Both the position numbers and the translations under genes were made by a program. The notes under the pieces were generated by a model. The model had not been told where the DNA came from. It searched no databases and saw only the letters and a list, made by a program, of their open reading frames with translations. A stretch of 64,000 nt of DNA, from NCBI RefSeq assembly GCF_013337045.2, contig NZ_CP118259.1, positions 3,303,001 through 3,367,000 on the forward strand. Direction: 5' to 3'. Source of the DNA: Agrobacterium vitis (GTDB taxonomy: Bacteria > Pseudomonadota > Alphaproteobacteria > Rhizobiales > Rhizobiaceae). The stretch's first letter is position 1. Each line of letters begins with the position of its first letter. Positions 8,635 through 18,009 of the stretch are shown here, piece after piece.

Positions 8635-10449
8635 CTATTCCGGCACCGGCACGTCCATCCGTTCCAGATGCAGGATGCGCGGCGATACCGCATCGATGAA
8701 GCCCTGGGCGCGACCGATATAGATCAGCGTCGCCTCCTCTAACTGCGTCATGACACCGGTCAGGATCGCCACCGTTTCCGGTTCCATGCCATCAAGCACA
8801 TCGTTAAACACCACCCAATGGGGCTTACGCAACAGGATATGGGCAAAAGCCAGCGCCATCTGCTCATCCTTGTCCAGCACCCGGTCCCATCGCTGCCGCT
8901 CGTCCAGCGCGCTGGCAAGGCGGCTGAGCTTGACGGTTTTCAGCGCCAGCGTCATCGCCTTGTCACCATAGGTGGAGGCATCCTCGGGATAGGCCAGGAT
9001 ATCGCGCAACCGTCCCTCCGGCAGATAGGGGGACTGCGGCACGAACAGGATATGATCTTCCTGCGGCAGCCGGATCAGGCCTTCACCATAGGGCCAAAGC
9101 CCGGCGATGGCATTGAAGAATTGCCGCCGGTTGATGCCGGGATCGCCGTTGACCATCACATGTTCACCGGCAAGGATGATGGGATTGTCATCTTTCAGAT
9201 GATAACCGCCCCAATGAGCCTCTGCTTCAACGGGCGTGCGGATATAGACATCCTCGAAAGCCAGTTCGCCCGGCTTTCCGGCCTCCACCCGGATCTGGCC
9301 TTCCACCGTCTCGGTCAGCGCCGGTTCGATCAGGGCGGCGCGCAGCACCATCACCCGCAGCAACGTCGCCTTCCAATCGGCAATCGCCCCGAAATTATCG
9401 ACATACCAGCGCAGCGCCGTATAGACCTGCGTGAAAGCCGAGGCCGCCATCATCAGGCCGCCGAAGGTCATCGTCCCACCAAAATAGGCTGGCGAGGCGA
9501 TCAGCACCGGCACGATCAGCGCCAGCCAGCCGAAGGCTGCCGACACCCAGGTCAGATTGGTCAGCGCCAGCGCCAGCTTGGAAATAATCGCCAGCACCCG
9601 GTCGATGGTGGCATGGATCTGGGCGCGCTCGACATCCTCGCCGCGCGCGAGCGCAATCGGCTCCAGATGCTCGTTGCTGCGCATCAAGGCCGCACGAAGC
9701 TCGGCCTCGCGGGCATAGCGGGTGGCGTTGAGACGGGTCAGCGTCGCGCCGACCAGATTGCTGGCCACCGCCGCCCCACCCGCATAGATCAGCGCCGCCC
9801 AGACCATATAACCGGGAATAGCGATCTGATGCCCGAACAGCGTCAGCGAAAAATCACCCGACAATTTCCAGAGCACACTGATGAAACTGACGAGCAGAAT
9901 GGTGGATTGGACCAGGCCGACGGTGAGCGACGTCGTCGATTCCGCCAGCTTGCGCGCATCTTCATGCAGGCGCTGATCCGGATTGACACCAAGCGGGCTG
10001 GAAACCGACAGCCGATAGGCGCGCCTTCCCTTCAGCCATTGATCGACCATATCGCGGGCCAATCCCTCGCGCATGTAAAGCGCGGTCATCTGGCTGAAAA
10101 AGGTCTGCGCCACATTGATGACAAGCAGAAAGGCGGCAATGAAGAAAAAATTGCGCAACTCCTGCCAGAAGGCCGATAGATCGCGATTTTCCAAGGCGTT
10201 GTAGAACGGCTGGTTCCAGCGATTGAGTAATATCTGGCCGTAGGTCAGAAGCAGAATGACCGCGAGCAGCGAAAGCGCCAGCAGCAGAATTCGTCCTCTG
10301 ACATGGCTGGACCAGAAGGATTGGCCAGCCATGCGCATCTGTTCGGCAAATGTCAGGTCCGGCGCGGCGGGTTCGTTGTCCGGAAGTATGGTCTTGGATG
10401 CGGTCATCAGTGGTGATCGGCCATGAAAAGAAGTTCTGTTTCCCATCAT
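8635..10449 (-). CDS. SbmA/BacA-like ABC transporter with a degenerate ATPase domain
   Basis: The 604-residue protein has the YddA/SbmA-BacA plan: about six membrane segments (roughly residues 52-72, 100-120, 180-235, 290-340) and a C-terminal nucleotide-binding domain. The NBD fold is kept (PQSPYLPEGRLRDILAYP is a clear Q-loop region) but the catalytic motifs are gone. Walker A reads NGDPGINRR (about 434-442) with no GKS/T, the signature reads KDEQM instead of LSGGEQ, and Walker B reads VVFNDV, losing both the Asp and the catalytic Glu. There is no frameshift or stop. It probably cannot hydrolyse ATP; SbmA/BacA proteins run on the proton gradient, which may apply here. A start at 10407 is also possible. 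Confidence 0.85.
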   Translation of the reverse strand: MMGNRTSFHGRSPLMTASKTILPDNEPAAPDLTFAEQMRMAGQSFWSSHVRGRILLLALSLLAVILLLTYGQILLNRWNQPFYNALENRDLSAFWQELRNFFFIAAFLLVINVAQTFFSQMTALYMREGLARDMVDQWLKGRRAYRLSVSSPLGVNPDQRLHEDARKLAESTTSLTVGLVQSTILLVSFISVLWKLSGDFSLTLFGHQIAIPGYMVWAALIYAGGAAVASNLVGATLTRLNATRYAREAELRAALMRSNEHLEPIALARGEDVERAQIHATIDRVLAIISKLALALTNLTWVSAAFGWLALIVPVLIASPAYFGGTMTFGGLMMAASAFTQVYTALRWYVDNFGAIADWKATLLRVMVLRAALIEPALTETVEGQIRVEAGKPGELAFEDVYIRTPVEAEAHWGGYHLKDDNPIILAGEHVMVNGDPGINRRQFFNAIAGLWPYGEGLIRLPQEDHILFVPQSPYLPEGRLRDILAYPEDASTYGDKAMTLALKTVKLSRLASALDERQRWDRVLDKDEQMALAFAHILLRKPHWVVFNDVLDGMEPETVAILTGVMTQLEEATLIYIGRAQGFIDAVSPRILHLERMDVPVPE

Positions 10450-10567
10450 GCCCGCGATAACGCTATTGTGCTACTCCCAAACCATAAAAAGCCGTAGAGA
10501 AATCCTCACCCCCCGGACTTCATTCAGTGGGCTTCATTCACTGGAATGGCACCGCAATCGCACAAGA

Positions 10568-11308
10568 TCAACGCGGAGGCGCCACCTTGGGAATAAGCAC
10601 GGCTTCGGGTTTGGCCACCATCAGAAAATCCTTGGCTGGCTTATAGTTCGTGGTCTTCTTCTTGGAATAATTCGGCGTCACCATGCCAGGAAGCATTCCA
10701 GATCCGTGGATACGATCATCAATCGGAAAATAGCTTTCCTGCTTGGGATGTTGAAGATTGGCGGCCGCCTCATGCACGCATTGTGTCCGTCGATCATCCT
10801 CTGGATGCCACCGGTAGATGTTGGTCGTCCAGACCTCGACTTTCATCATAATAACGCCATTGCGATTGATTTCTTCAATAAATTGCCAGTTCACATTCAA
10901 TGAGCCCGTCGCAAACTGCCAATCGTGATTTCGAAAATTGGTTTGCGGAATATCCACGATGCCGGAAGAGGCAGGGTGAGATGACGGGGACAGGATTGGC
11001 GCAGTCCTTGAATTTTCCCCCTTTGAATTTTTCAACGGCGCCCGCGCCGCATTGATTGCACCAAAGATGCGAGCACGTACCCCCGGGTCCTCTTCCATCA
11101 ATGTCCGAAGCGAAAAATGGATCGGCTCACCCGAGCCCGCCAGATAGTGATTGAGGAACTGTTCTGCCCGACCGCCTTTATCCATGGTTCTTGCCTTGGC
11201 AAGCGTCATGATCTGCAGGTCAGACCATGTCTGACCATGGTCTGTGTATTTGCCGGTAAACCGCACACTGTTGCATACAAAATCAATATCACTTTTTTCC
11301 AATGGCAT
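10568..11308 (-). CDS. Hypothetical protein
   Basis: A 246-residue protein of no recognised family. The ATG at 11308 is chosen because GGAGG lies 8 nt upstream; upstream in-frame ATGs at 11323 and 11335 overlap or precede that site. The N-terminal half has GGRAEQFLNHYLAGSGEPIH and a helical stretch. After a Ser/Pro linker, the C-terminal half is rich in aromatic beta segments (NHDWQFATGSLNVNWQFIEE, KVEVWTTNIYRWHPED). There is no signal peptide or membrane segment. It is a monocistronic gene between the ABC transporter and the thi operon. Confidence 0.6.
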   Translation of the reverse strand: MPLEKSDIDFVCNSVRFTGKYTDHGQTWSDLQIMTLAKARTMDKGGRAEQFLNHYLAGSGEPIHFSLRTLMEEDPGVRARIFGAINAARAPLKNSKGENSRTAPILSPSSHPASSGIVDIPQTNFRNHDWQFATGSLNVNWQFIEEINRNGVIMMKVEVWTTNIYRWHPEDDRRTQCVHEAAANLQHPKQESYFPIDDRIHGSGMLPGMVTPNYSKKKTTNYKPAKDFLMVAKPEAVLIPKVAPPR

Positions 11309-11557
11309 GCGATGTTCCTCCATCAACCAAGGCAAGCAAGCGTATACTTTTCAAAGCTTAAGAGCCGCAGTAAACCAGATGGCAGGACATGGCGTCAATA
11401 AAATATCTCATTTGCGTCAAATTCGGCGCAATATGAATGACGATACTGATCCGTGACGATTGAAATCCACTGGCCCTCCAAGATCAATGAAGGGTCACTC
11501 ACCGTCCCATCCAATCACCCCTTGTCAGTTTCATTCCCCACCGCTAAACCTCCTAGA

Positions 11558-11654
11558 GATCTAACGGGGTGCAATGGTGTCTGCCATTGCTGAGAGGCGA
11601 CGCCGCCAACCCGCGGAACCTGATCCGGCTAACACCGGCGGAGGGATTAGATGC
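11558..11654 (+). promoter_or_regulatory. TPP riboswitch (THI element)
   Basis: ACGGGGTGC, CTGAGAGG, AACCCGCGGAACCTGATC and GGCTAACACCGGCGGAGGGA occur in the order and spacing of the thiamine diphosphate aptamer. It lies 58 bp before thiB and should switch off the thiamine uptake operon when thiamine diphosphate is plentiful. Confidence 0.96.
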
Positions 11655-11711
11655 GCGGCTGCCATACCGCCTTTTCCCATCTCGCGCTATTGACATTAAA
11701 GAGGAAAAGCC

Positions 11712-12743
11712 ATGGCTGACCAGTCCCCACGCATGTTCTTGTCCATCCCAGCAACCGCTTTACTGACGCTTCTCGCTATAGGCACGCCCGCCGCCCAGGC
11801 CGAAGACAAGGTACTGACCATCTACACCTATGAAAGCTTCGTTTCCGAATGGGGCCCGGGGCCGAAGGTGAAAGCCACCTTTGAAAAGACCTGCGGCTGC
11901 ACCGTCAAGTTTGTCGGACTGGAAGATGGCGTGGCACTGCTGAACCGCTTGAAGCTGGAAGGCGCTTCCAGCGAGGCAGATCTGGCGCTGGGGCTGGATA
12001 CCAATCTCACCGAGGAAGCCAGGCAGACCGGACTTTTCGCCCCGCACGGCATTGATGCCTCGGCAGCCCAGGTGCCTGGCGGCTTTAAAGACGATATGTT
12101 CGTGCCTTACGATTACGGACATTTCGCCGTCGTCTATGACACCCAGACCATAAAAAATCCGCCCAAAAGCCTGAAGGAACTGGTGGAGGGAGACCCCGCC
12201 CAGAAGATCGTCATCGAAGACCCGCGCACCTCGACGCCGGGGCTTGGCCTGCTGCTCTGGGTTAAATCCGTCTATGGCAAGGACGCGCCCGCCGCCTGGG
12301 CAAAATTGAAAGATCGGGTGCTGACCGTCACTCCCGGCTGGTCGGAAGCCTATGGCCTGTTCACCAAGAGCGAAGTGCCGATGGTGTTTTCCTATACGAC
12401 CTCGCCCGCCTACCACATGGTTTCAGAAAACACCGATCGTTATCAGGCCGCGTCCTTTTCGGAAGGGCATTACATCCAGATCGAAGTGGCGGGCCTGCTA
12501 AAGAATGCCAAGCACAAGCAACTGGCCGAGGATTTCCTGAAATTCATGCTGACGTCAGGATTCCAGGATGAGATCCCCACCAACAACTGGATGATGCCAG
12601 TCACCAAGACCTCGACCCCGCTGCCAGAGGCTTTCGACCGTCTGGTCAAGCCAGCCAAGACCTTCCTGATGAGCCCGCAGGAGGTTGCTACCAACCGCAA
12701 GAGCTGGATTGCGGAATGGCAGGCGGCAATGGCGGCAAAGTAA
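11712..12743 (+). CDS. thiB: Thiamine ABC transporter, periplasmic binding protein
   Basis: The 343-residue protein is the solute-binding part of the ThiBPQ importer for thiamine and its phosphates. A cleavable signal peptide (hydrophobic core [20 protein letters not shown]) precedes [20 protein letters not shown], the ThiB opening strand, and [21 protein letters not shown] sequence follows (here [17 protein letters not shown]). GAGGAAA lies just before the ATG. It is the first gene under the TPP riboswitch and is followed closely by thiP. Confidence 0.95.
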   Translation: MADQSPRMFLSIPATALLTLLAIGTPAAQAEDKVLTIYTYESFVSEWGPGPKVKATFEKTCGCTVKFVGLEDGVALLNRLKLEGASSEADLALGLDTNLTEEARQTGLFAPHGIDASAAQVPGGFKDDMFVPYDYGHFAVVYDTQTIKNPPKSLKELVEGDPAQKIVIEDPRTSTPGLGLLLWVKSVYGKDAPAAWAKLKDRVLTVTPGWSEAYGLFTKSEVPMVFSYTTSPAYHMVSENTDRYQAASFSEGHYIQIEVAGLLKNAKHKQLAEDFLKFMLTSGFQDEIPTNNWMMPVTKTSTPLPEAFDRLVKPAKTFLMSPQEVATNRKSWIAEWQAAMAAK

Positions 12744-12751
12744 GGTCCGGC

Positions 12752-14482
12752 ATGGCTCTCAAGCATTTCCAGCAAAAGTGTTTAGCGGTTTTGCGTCCGG
12801 AAATGCGCAAAAACAAAGTGCGAGCGCATTTTCGCGGTTCAACGACAAGCAAAAATGCTCTCGCACGGCAAAACCTGCTACCGATTGCCGGTGGGGTCAT
12901 TGGCCTTGCCAGCCTGTTTGCGTTTATCGGATTGGCAATCACCGCCTTGCTGGTGGCAACCGGTGGCAACGTGCCGCTGGCGCTGGACAGTTACACCCTG
13001 TCCATCCTGCGCTTCACCCTGGTGCAGGCCGGGCTATCGACATTGCTGTCTCTTGTCTTTGCCCTGCCTGTGGCGCTTGCCCTGGCGCGGCAACGGCATT
13101 TCTGGGGCCGTCGCTGGCTGATCCGGCTGATGGCGCTGCCCATGGGCCTGCCGGTGCTGATTGGCGCCCTGGGCCTGATCGGCATCTGGGGTCGCAATGG
13201 GTTTGCCAATGACCTGCTGGCGCTGCTCGGCCGCCAGACACCGGTCAGCATTTACGGCCTGACCGGCATTCTCATTGCCCATGTGTTTTTCAACATGCCG
13301 CTCGCTACCCGCCTGCTGCTCGCCGGGCTGGAACGGGTGCCACCGGATTATTGGCGCATGGCCGCCAGCCTTGGCATGGGTCCGGTTGCCATTTTCCGGA
13401 TGATCGAATGGCCAGCCCTCAGCCCCTTGCTTCCCGGCATCGCCGGGCTGATCTTCATGCTCTGCGCCACCAGTTTCACGCTGGTGTTAACGCTAGGCGG
13501 CGGGCCGGGCGCCACCACGCTGGAAGTGGCGATCTATCAGGCGTTGCGGTTTGATTTCGATCCGCCCTTGGCCGTATCCCTGGCCACCCTGCAACTGGCC
13601 GTCACAGCCCTGCTGCTTGGCCTTTTGGCGCTGTTTCCGGCACCGGACGACCAGGCATTACCCGATGAACGACCTGTGCTGCGGCTCGATGGCAAGGGGC
13701 TGGCAGCGCGGGCCTGGGATGGCGCCTTGCTGCTGGTCGCTCTGCTCTTCCTTGTCACGCCGCTTGCCAATATCGCTTTTGCCGGCGTCAAAGCCGATCT
13801 TTTGAAACTGCTGGGTGATCCCTCGGTCTGGCGGGCTGCCGGTCTCAGCCTTGCGATCGCCTTTCCCGCCGCCCTGCTGGCGCTGGGTCTCAGCCTCGTC
13901 TTCATCAATGCCAGAACAGCACTGGCAGGCCTGCGGCGGAAAACCCTGGCCGCAACCACTCTGTCCCGGCTGATTGGCGCAACATCCTCGCTGGTTTTGC
14001 TGGTGCCGGTCATCGTGCTGGCCACCGGCTGGTTCCTGCTGCTGCGGCAGATGGGCAATGCAGCAGGTTTTGCCGGGCCGGTGGTGGTGGCGATCAATGC
14101 GATCATGGCACTGCCCTTTACCATGCGGGTCTTGGCACCGGCCATCGCCACCCATCACCACCGCACGGCGCGCCTGTCTGCAAGCCTTGGCCTTGGCGGC
14201 CTGGCCAAGGTCCGCCATATCGACTGGCCGGGCCTGCGCCGTCCGATCTTGACGGCCCTGTCCTTTGCCATGGCGCTATCGCTTGGAGACCTTGGGGCGG
14301 TTGCCCTGTTCGGGGCTAATAATCTGGCGACGTTGCCATGGCTGATCTATAGCCGGATAGGCAGCTACCGCACCGCCGATGCCGATGGTCTGGCGCTGCT
14401 GCTCGGCCTTGTCTGCCTTGTGCTGACCGTGATTGGAACGGCGGGCGGCTCAAGTGCTGGCAAAACGGAGGATCGACCTTGA
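12752..14482 (+). CDS. thiP: Thiamine ABC transporter, permease
   Basis: ThiP is the double-length permease: two homologous halves with about twelve membrane segments and an EAA-type loop in each (YWRMAASLGMGP and LSASLGLGGLAKVRHIDWP). The ATG at 12752 lies 8 bp after the thiB stop. The first 35 or so codons are odd: they are encoded by a rhizobial palindromic repeat (12758-12855) and give a charged, non-conserved leader (KHFQQKCLAVLRPEMRKNK) before the first membrane helix at LLPIAGGVIGLASLFAFIGL. Translation might instead begin inside or after the repeat. The stop overlaps thiQ by four bases. Confidence 0.93.
   Translation: MALKHFQQKCLAVLRPEMRKNKVRAHFRGSTTSKNALARQNLLPIAGGVIGLASLFAFIGLAITALLVATGGNVPLALDSYTLSILRFTLVQAGLSTLLSLVFALPVALALARQRHFWGRRWLIRLMALPMGLPVLIGALGLIGIWGRNGFANDLLALLGRQTPVSIYGLTGILIAHVFFNMPLATRLLLAGLERVPPDYWRMAASLGMGPVAIFRMIEWPALSPLLPGIAGLIFMLCATSFTLVLTLGGGPGATTLEVAIYQALRFDFDPPLAVSLATLQLAVTALLLGLLALFPAPDDQALPDERPVLRLDGKGLAARAWDGALLLVALLFLVTPLANIAFAGVKADLLKLLGDPSVWRAAGLSLAIAFPAALLALGLSLVFINARTALAGLRRKTLAATTLSRLIGATSSLVLLVPVIVLATGWFLLLRQMGNAAGFAGPVVVAINAIMALPFTMRVLAPAIATHHHRTARLSASLGLGGLAKVRHIDWPGLRRPILTALSFAMALSLGDLGAVALFGANNLATLPWLIYSRIGSYRTADADGLALLLGLVCLVLTVIGTAGGSSAGKTEDRP
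12758..12855. repeat. Rhizobial palindromic repeat inside the 5' end of thiP
   Basis: AAGCATTTCCAGCAAAAGTG, GCGGTTTTGCGTCCGGAAAT and GCGCAAAAACAAAG are words of a common rhizobial intergenic repeat (RIME-like). CATTTCC pairs with GGAAATG. The element is normally intergenic; here it is open in the thiP frame. Confidence 0.7.
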
Positions 14483-15228
14483 GCGAGACGGCCATTATTC
14501 CCGATGCAGCAATTGTACTCGACACCGTGCACCTGCGTCTGGGAAACCAGAGTTTTGCTTTCCACGATCAGATCGCGTCCGGAAAGATCACTGCGATTAC
14601 CGGCATGTCGGGCTCCGGAAAATCCACCCTGCTGAACCTGATTGCCGGATTCGAGATCGCCGATTATGGCCGTATCCGAATTGGGTCGGAAGACATCACC
14701 GATCTGCCCCCCGCCAGGCGTCCAGTCTCGCTGGTGTTCCAGGACCATAACCTGTTTGCCCATCTCGATCTCGCCACCAATATCGGCCTTGGCATCGATC
14801 CGTCTCTACGGCTTGGCGCGGCGGATCGGCTGGCGGTGAGCGAGGCGCTGGAAAGAGTGGGGCTTGGTGGCTATGACCGACGCAAGCCCGCGACGCTTTC
14901 CGGCGGAGAAAAACAGCGCGCCGCCTTTGCCCGTGCGCTGGTGCGGCGCAAGCCGGTATTGTTGCTGGACGAACCTTTTGCCGCCCTCGATCCTGGCCTG
15001 CGCGCCAGCATGGCAGAACTGCTGCTGGATCTGCACCGCGAAACCGGCCAGAGCGTGTTGATCGTCAGCCACGATCCCCAGGATGTGCGGCGTCTGGCTG
15101 ATGATGTGCTATTTCTGGATCAAGGCCGGATTTTATTGCATTGCGACGCAAAAACCTTCCTTTCCGGCGAAGGCCCAGCCGCACTCAAGACCTTTCTCGG
15201 TCCTTTTCATGATCGTGACCGGCTTTGA
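14479..15228 (+). CDS. thiQ: Thiamine ABC transporter, ATP-binding protein
   Basis: The 249-residue ATPase powers ThiBP. Walker A is GMSGSGKST, the Q-loop is LVFQDHNLFAHL, the signature is LSGGEKQRAAFARAL, Walker B is VLLLDEPFAALD, and the switch histidine is in VSHDPQDV. It begins with TTG at 14479 overlapping the thiP stop, which suggests translational coupling. It is the last gene of the TPP-controlled operon; no terminator hairpin is obvious in the following 290 bp. Confidence 0.95.
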   Translation: MSETAIIPDAAIVLDTVHLRLGNQSFAFHDQIASGKITAITGMSGSGKSTLLNLIAGFEIADYGRIRIGSEDITDLPPARRPVSLVFQDHNLFAHLDLATNIGLGIDPSLRLGAADRLAVSEALERVGLGGYDRRKPATLSGGEKQRAAFARALVRRKPVLLLDEPFAALDPGLRASMAELLLDLHRETGQSVLIVSHDPQDVRRLADDVLFLDQGRILLHCDAKTFLSGEGPAALKTFLGPFHDRDRL

Positions 15229-15522
15229 GGCCATGATTTCGACGCGACTGGCTGGCATGGCGTGGTACATACAAAGCACAAATCAATGCGATCATTAACA
15301 TTTTCTTATCCAATTGACTGATCTTGTGCGATGCGCAGTTTTATCCATTTCAATAATATGCTGTTAAGGATTTGGATAAAAATCGTGAAACATCCCGCTT
15401 CGCAATACCGGCGAAATGGCGGGCAAGGCTTGAACAGGCAAGGGGACGAAGACGTTTCTAGGATGCGCTGCAATATGATCCTGATGGCCCCTGCACAGCG
15501 AGGCACCTGGCAGACCACGCGA

Positions 15523-17004
15523 ATGGTGGTGGGAAAAATGCGCCCTGGATTAAAAGCGAGCCTCGGCCTTATCGCCGCCCTGTCGCTTGCCGGCTGCCAG
15601 TCGATGGTTGAGCAGTCCTACCAGCCGAACATCTCGCCCTCGTCTTCACCGCAGATCGTTCAGGAAGTCCAAAAGGACGATCCCCGGGCCCAGATGGGTG
15701 CGCGTGAGCATCCCCGTATCGTGGCAAGCTATGGCGGCGAATATCACGACGAAAAAACCGAACGCCTGGTGGCGAAAATTGCCGGTGCGTTGACGGTGGT
15801 GTCTGAAAACCCGCAGCAGTCCTACCGCATCACCATTCTGAATTCGCCTGCCATCAATGCCTTTGCCCTGCCCGGCGGCTATCTCTACGTCACCCGTGGC
15901 CTGTTGGCGCTAGCCAATGACGCGTCGGAAGTCGCCGCCGTGCTGTCGCATGAAATGGCCCATGTCACCGCCAATCATGGCATCGAGCGCCAGCGGCGCG
16001 AGGAAGCCGAGGTCATCGCCAGCCGGGTGGTTGCCGAGGTCCTGTCCAGCGATCTCGCTGGCAAGCAGGCCTTGGCCCGTGGCAAGCTGCGGCTGGCTGC
16101 CTTCTCACGCCAGCAGGAATTGCAGGCCGATACGATCGGGGTGCGCACGCTGGGCGAAGCAGGTTACGATCCCTATGCGGCGGCGCGCTTCCTGGATTCC
16201 ATGGCCGCCTATCAGCACTACAGCTCATCCGACCCGAATGCCGACCAGAGCATGGACTTCCTGTCCAGTCACCCCAGCACACCGCAGCGGGTGGAATTGG
16301 CGCGCGACCATGCCCGCGCCTTCGGACCCGACGGATCGACCGGCGACAAGGGCCGCGATTACTTTTTCGATGGCATTGATGGCATGCTGTATGGCGACAG
16401 CCCACAAGAGGGCTATGTCCGTGGCCACACCTTCTTGCATGGCGGCCTCGGCATTCGCTTCGACGTGCCGGACGGTTTTCAGATCGACAATAAGGTGGAA
16501 GCGGTCATGGCCACCGGGCCGGGCGATGTCGCCATCCGCTTCGACGGCGTGGCGGATACCCAGAACCGCAGCCTGACCAATTATATTTCCAGCGGCTGGG
16601 TCACCGGCCTGTTGCCGGACAGCATTCACGAAACCAAGATCAATGGCATGGAGGCCGCGACCGCCAGGGCCTCTGCGGATCGCTGGGATTTCGACGTCAC
16701 CGTGGTGCGACTGGGCAATCAGATTTTCCGCTTCCTGACCGCCGTTCCAAAAGGCAGCGACCAGCTGGTGCCGACATCCGATCTTCTGCGCCAAACCTTC
16801 CGCCGCATCACACCCGAGGAAGCCAAGACGCTGAAACCATTGCGCGTCCGGGTCGTCACCGTTGGACAAGGCGACACGCTGGCCAGCCTGTCGGCCAGGA
16901 TGATGGGAACGGATCGAAAGCTGGAATTGTTCAAGGTGTTGAACGCCATTCCCGCCGGGCAAAGCCCGGCGCTCGGCAGCCGGGTCAAGATCGTCTCGGA
17001 ATAA
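15523..17004 (+). CDS. M48-family metalloprotease lipoprotein
   Basis: An envelope zinc protease. The start at 15523 (or 15538) gives a signal peptide with lipobox LSLAGC, so it is likely anchored to a membrane facing the periplasm. The catalytic motif is SHEMAH with the third ligand in QQELQADTIG, as in BepA/LoiP-like M48 proteases that handle outer-membrane assembly. The C-terminal 50 residues (VVTVGQGDTLASLSARMM onwards) resemble a LysM-like module that would hold it near peptidoglycan. The reading frame stays open upstream to 15331 but that part has no signal-peptide character. Its 3' end faces rpoH across two large palindromes. Confidence 0.9.
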   Translation: MVVGKMRPGLKASLGLIAALSLAGCQSMVEQSYQPNISPSSSPQIVQEVQKDDPRAQMGAREHPRIVASYGGEYHDEKTERLVAKIAGALTVVSENPQQSYRITILNSPAINAFALPGGYLYVTRGLLALANDASEVAAVLSHEMAHVTANHGIERQRREEAEVIASRVVAEVLSSDLAGKQALARGKLRLAAFSRQQELQADTIGVRTLGEAGYDPYAAARFLDSMAAYQHYSSSDPNADQSMDFLSSHPSTPQRVELARDHARAFGPDGSTGDKGRDYFFDGIDGMLYGDSPQEGYVRGHTFLHGGLGIRFDVPDGFQIDNKVEAVMATGPGDVAIRFDGVADTQNRSLTNYISSGWVTGLLPDSIHETKINGMEAATARASADRWDFDVTVVRLGNQIFRFLTAVPKGSDQLVPTSDLLRQTFRRITPEEAKTLKPLRVRVVTVGQGDTLASLSARMMGTDRKLELFKVLNAIPAGQSPALGSRVKIVSE

Positions 17005-17010
17005 CCTATG

Positions 17011-17048
17011 CATAATTCCTTAAATCCTAATCGATTTAAGGAATTATG
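17011..17048. repeat. Perfect palindrome of the dispersed repeat, copy 5 (part 1)
   Basis: CATAATTCCTTAAATC and GATTTAAGGAATTATG form a 16-bp perfect stem around CTAATC. It lies 6 bp after the M48 protease stop, between convergent genes, and could act as a bidirectional transcription end. Confidence 0.8.
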
Positions 17049-17065
17049 TAGCAGATTTAAAACGT

Positions 17066-17111
17066 TACAGCGTCCTTTGTGCGTTTTATAAAACGCACAA
17101 AGGACGCTGTA
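17066..17111. repeat. 46-bp perfect palindrome without a loop
   Basis: The left half starts TACAGCGTCCTTTGTGCG and the right half ends CGCACAAAGGACGCTGTA; the two 23-base halves are exact reverse complements with no spacer. It sits between convergent genes, 28 bp from the rpoH stop. Confidence 0.85.
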
Positions 17112-17139
17112 GAGATTTGGCTCGATCTATCTGATCTGG

Positions 17140-17997
17140 TTACGCCACCATCTGCGGATTGGCCTGGACCAGCGCGACCTTCAGCTTTTCCATCGCCCGG
17201 GTCTCGATCTGGCGCACCCGCTCCTTGGAAATACCAAGCTCACAGCCCAGCTCTTCAAGCGTCGCACCATCCTCCGAAAGCCGCCGGGCGCGAATGATGC
17301 GCATTTCGCGCTCGTTCAGATGGGCCATGGCGCCGCGCAGCCAGTCCAGGCGACGCTCGGTATCGATCATATCCGTCACCTGCTCGTCCGGTGTCGGCTC
17401 ATCGCTGGCCAGCATGTCCAGCCGCTCCGCCCCCTCTTCACCATTGTTGGAAATCGGTGCTTGCAGGGAGGTGTCATTGGAAGAGAGCCGAGCGTCCATC
17501 GACTGGACATCGGCAAGGCTGACACCAAGCGCGGTGGCGATTTCCTGATGAATGGCCTGATCGGTCAGGCGTTGATCGCCCTGGGCAAGCTTAGCCCGCA
17601 ACCGGCGCAGGTTGAAAAACAGCGCCTTCTGGGAGGAACTGGTGCCGCCGCGCACGATGGACCAGTTGCGCAGGATATAATCCTGCATGGAGGCGCGAAT
17701 CCACCAGCCGGCATAAGTCGAAAAACGCACATCTCGGGTCGGCTCAAACCTTGCCGCGGCTTCCAGCAGCCCTATATAGCCTTCTTGAATGAGATCGCCG
17801 AGCGGCAGGCCGAAGCCACGGAACTTGGAGGCCATGGCAATCACCAGCCGCATATGGGCATGGGCAATCTGGTTGCGGGCCACTTGGTCGTTGCCGTGTT
17901 TCCAGCGTACCGCCAGATCATGCTCCTCCTGGCGCTCCAGATACGGTGCGGCCATTGCAATCCTGATGAGCTTCTTATCGGCTTGCAGGGAATTCAT
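17140..17997 (-). CDS. rpoH: RNA polymerase sigma-32 factor (RpoH-type)
   Basis: The 285-residue sigma factor belongs to the heat-shock RpoH group. Region 2 is LGDLIQEGYIGLLEAAARFE and FSTYAGWWIRASMQDYI, the RpoH-box is QKALFFNLRRLR, and region 4.2 is TLEELGCELGISKERVRQIE. Rhizobia usually have two RpoH proteins; the short N-terminus and sequence suit the second, stress-linked type (RpoH2), which is an inference. The start at 17997 is used because GGAGGT lies just upstream; a start at 18009 would bury that site. htpG, a typical RpoH target, is divergent from it. Confidence 0.92.
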   Translation of the reverse strand: MNSLQADKKLIRIAMAAPYLERQEEHDLAVRWKHGNDQVARNQIAHAHMRLVIAMASKFRGFGLPLGDLIQEGYIGLLEAAARFEPTRDVRFSTYAGWWIRASMQDYILRNWSIVRGGTSSSQKALFFNLRRLRAKLAQGDQRLTDQAIHQEIATALGVSLADVQSMDARLSSNDTSLQAPISNNGEEGAERLDMLASDEPTPDEQVTDMIDTERRLDWLRGAMAHLNEREMRIIRARRLSEDGATLEELGCELGISKERVRQIETRAMEKLKVALVQANPQMVA

Positions 17998-18009
17998 TAC
18001 GACCTCCAT

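Noticed and set aside
8818..10179. 453-codon plus-strand frame
   Set aside because: Antisense shadow of the ABC transporter; His/Gln/Arg-rich composition and no motifs.
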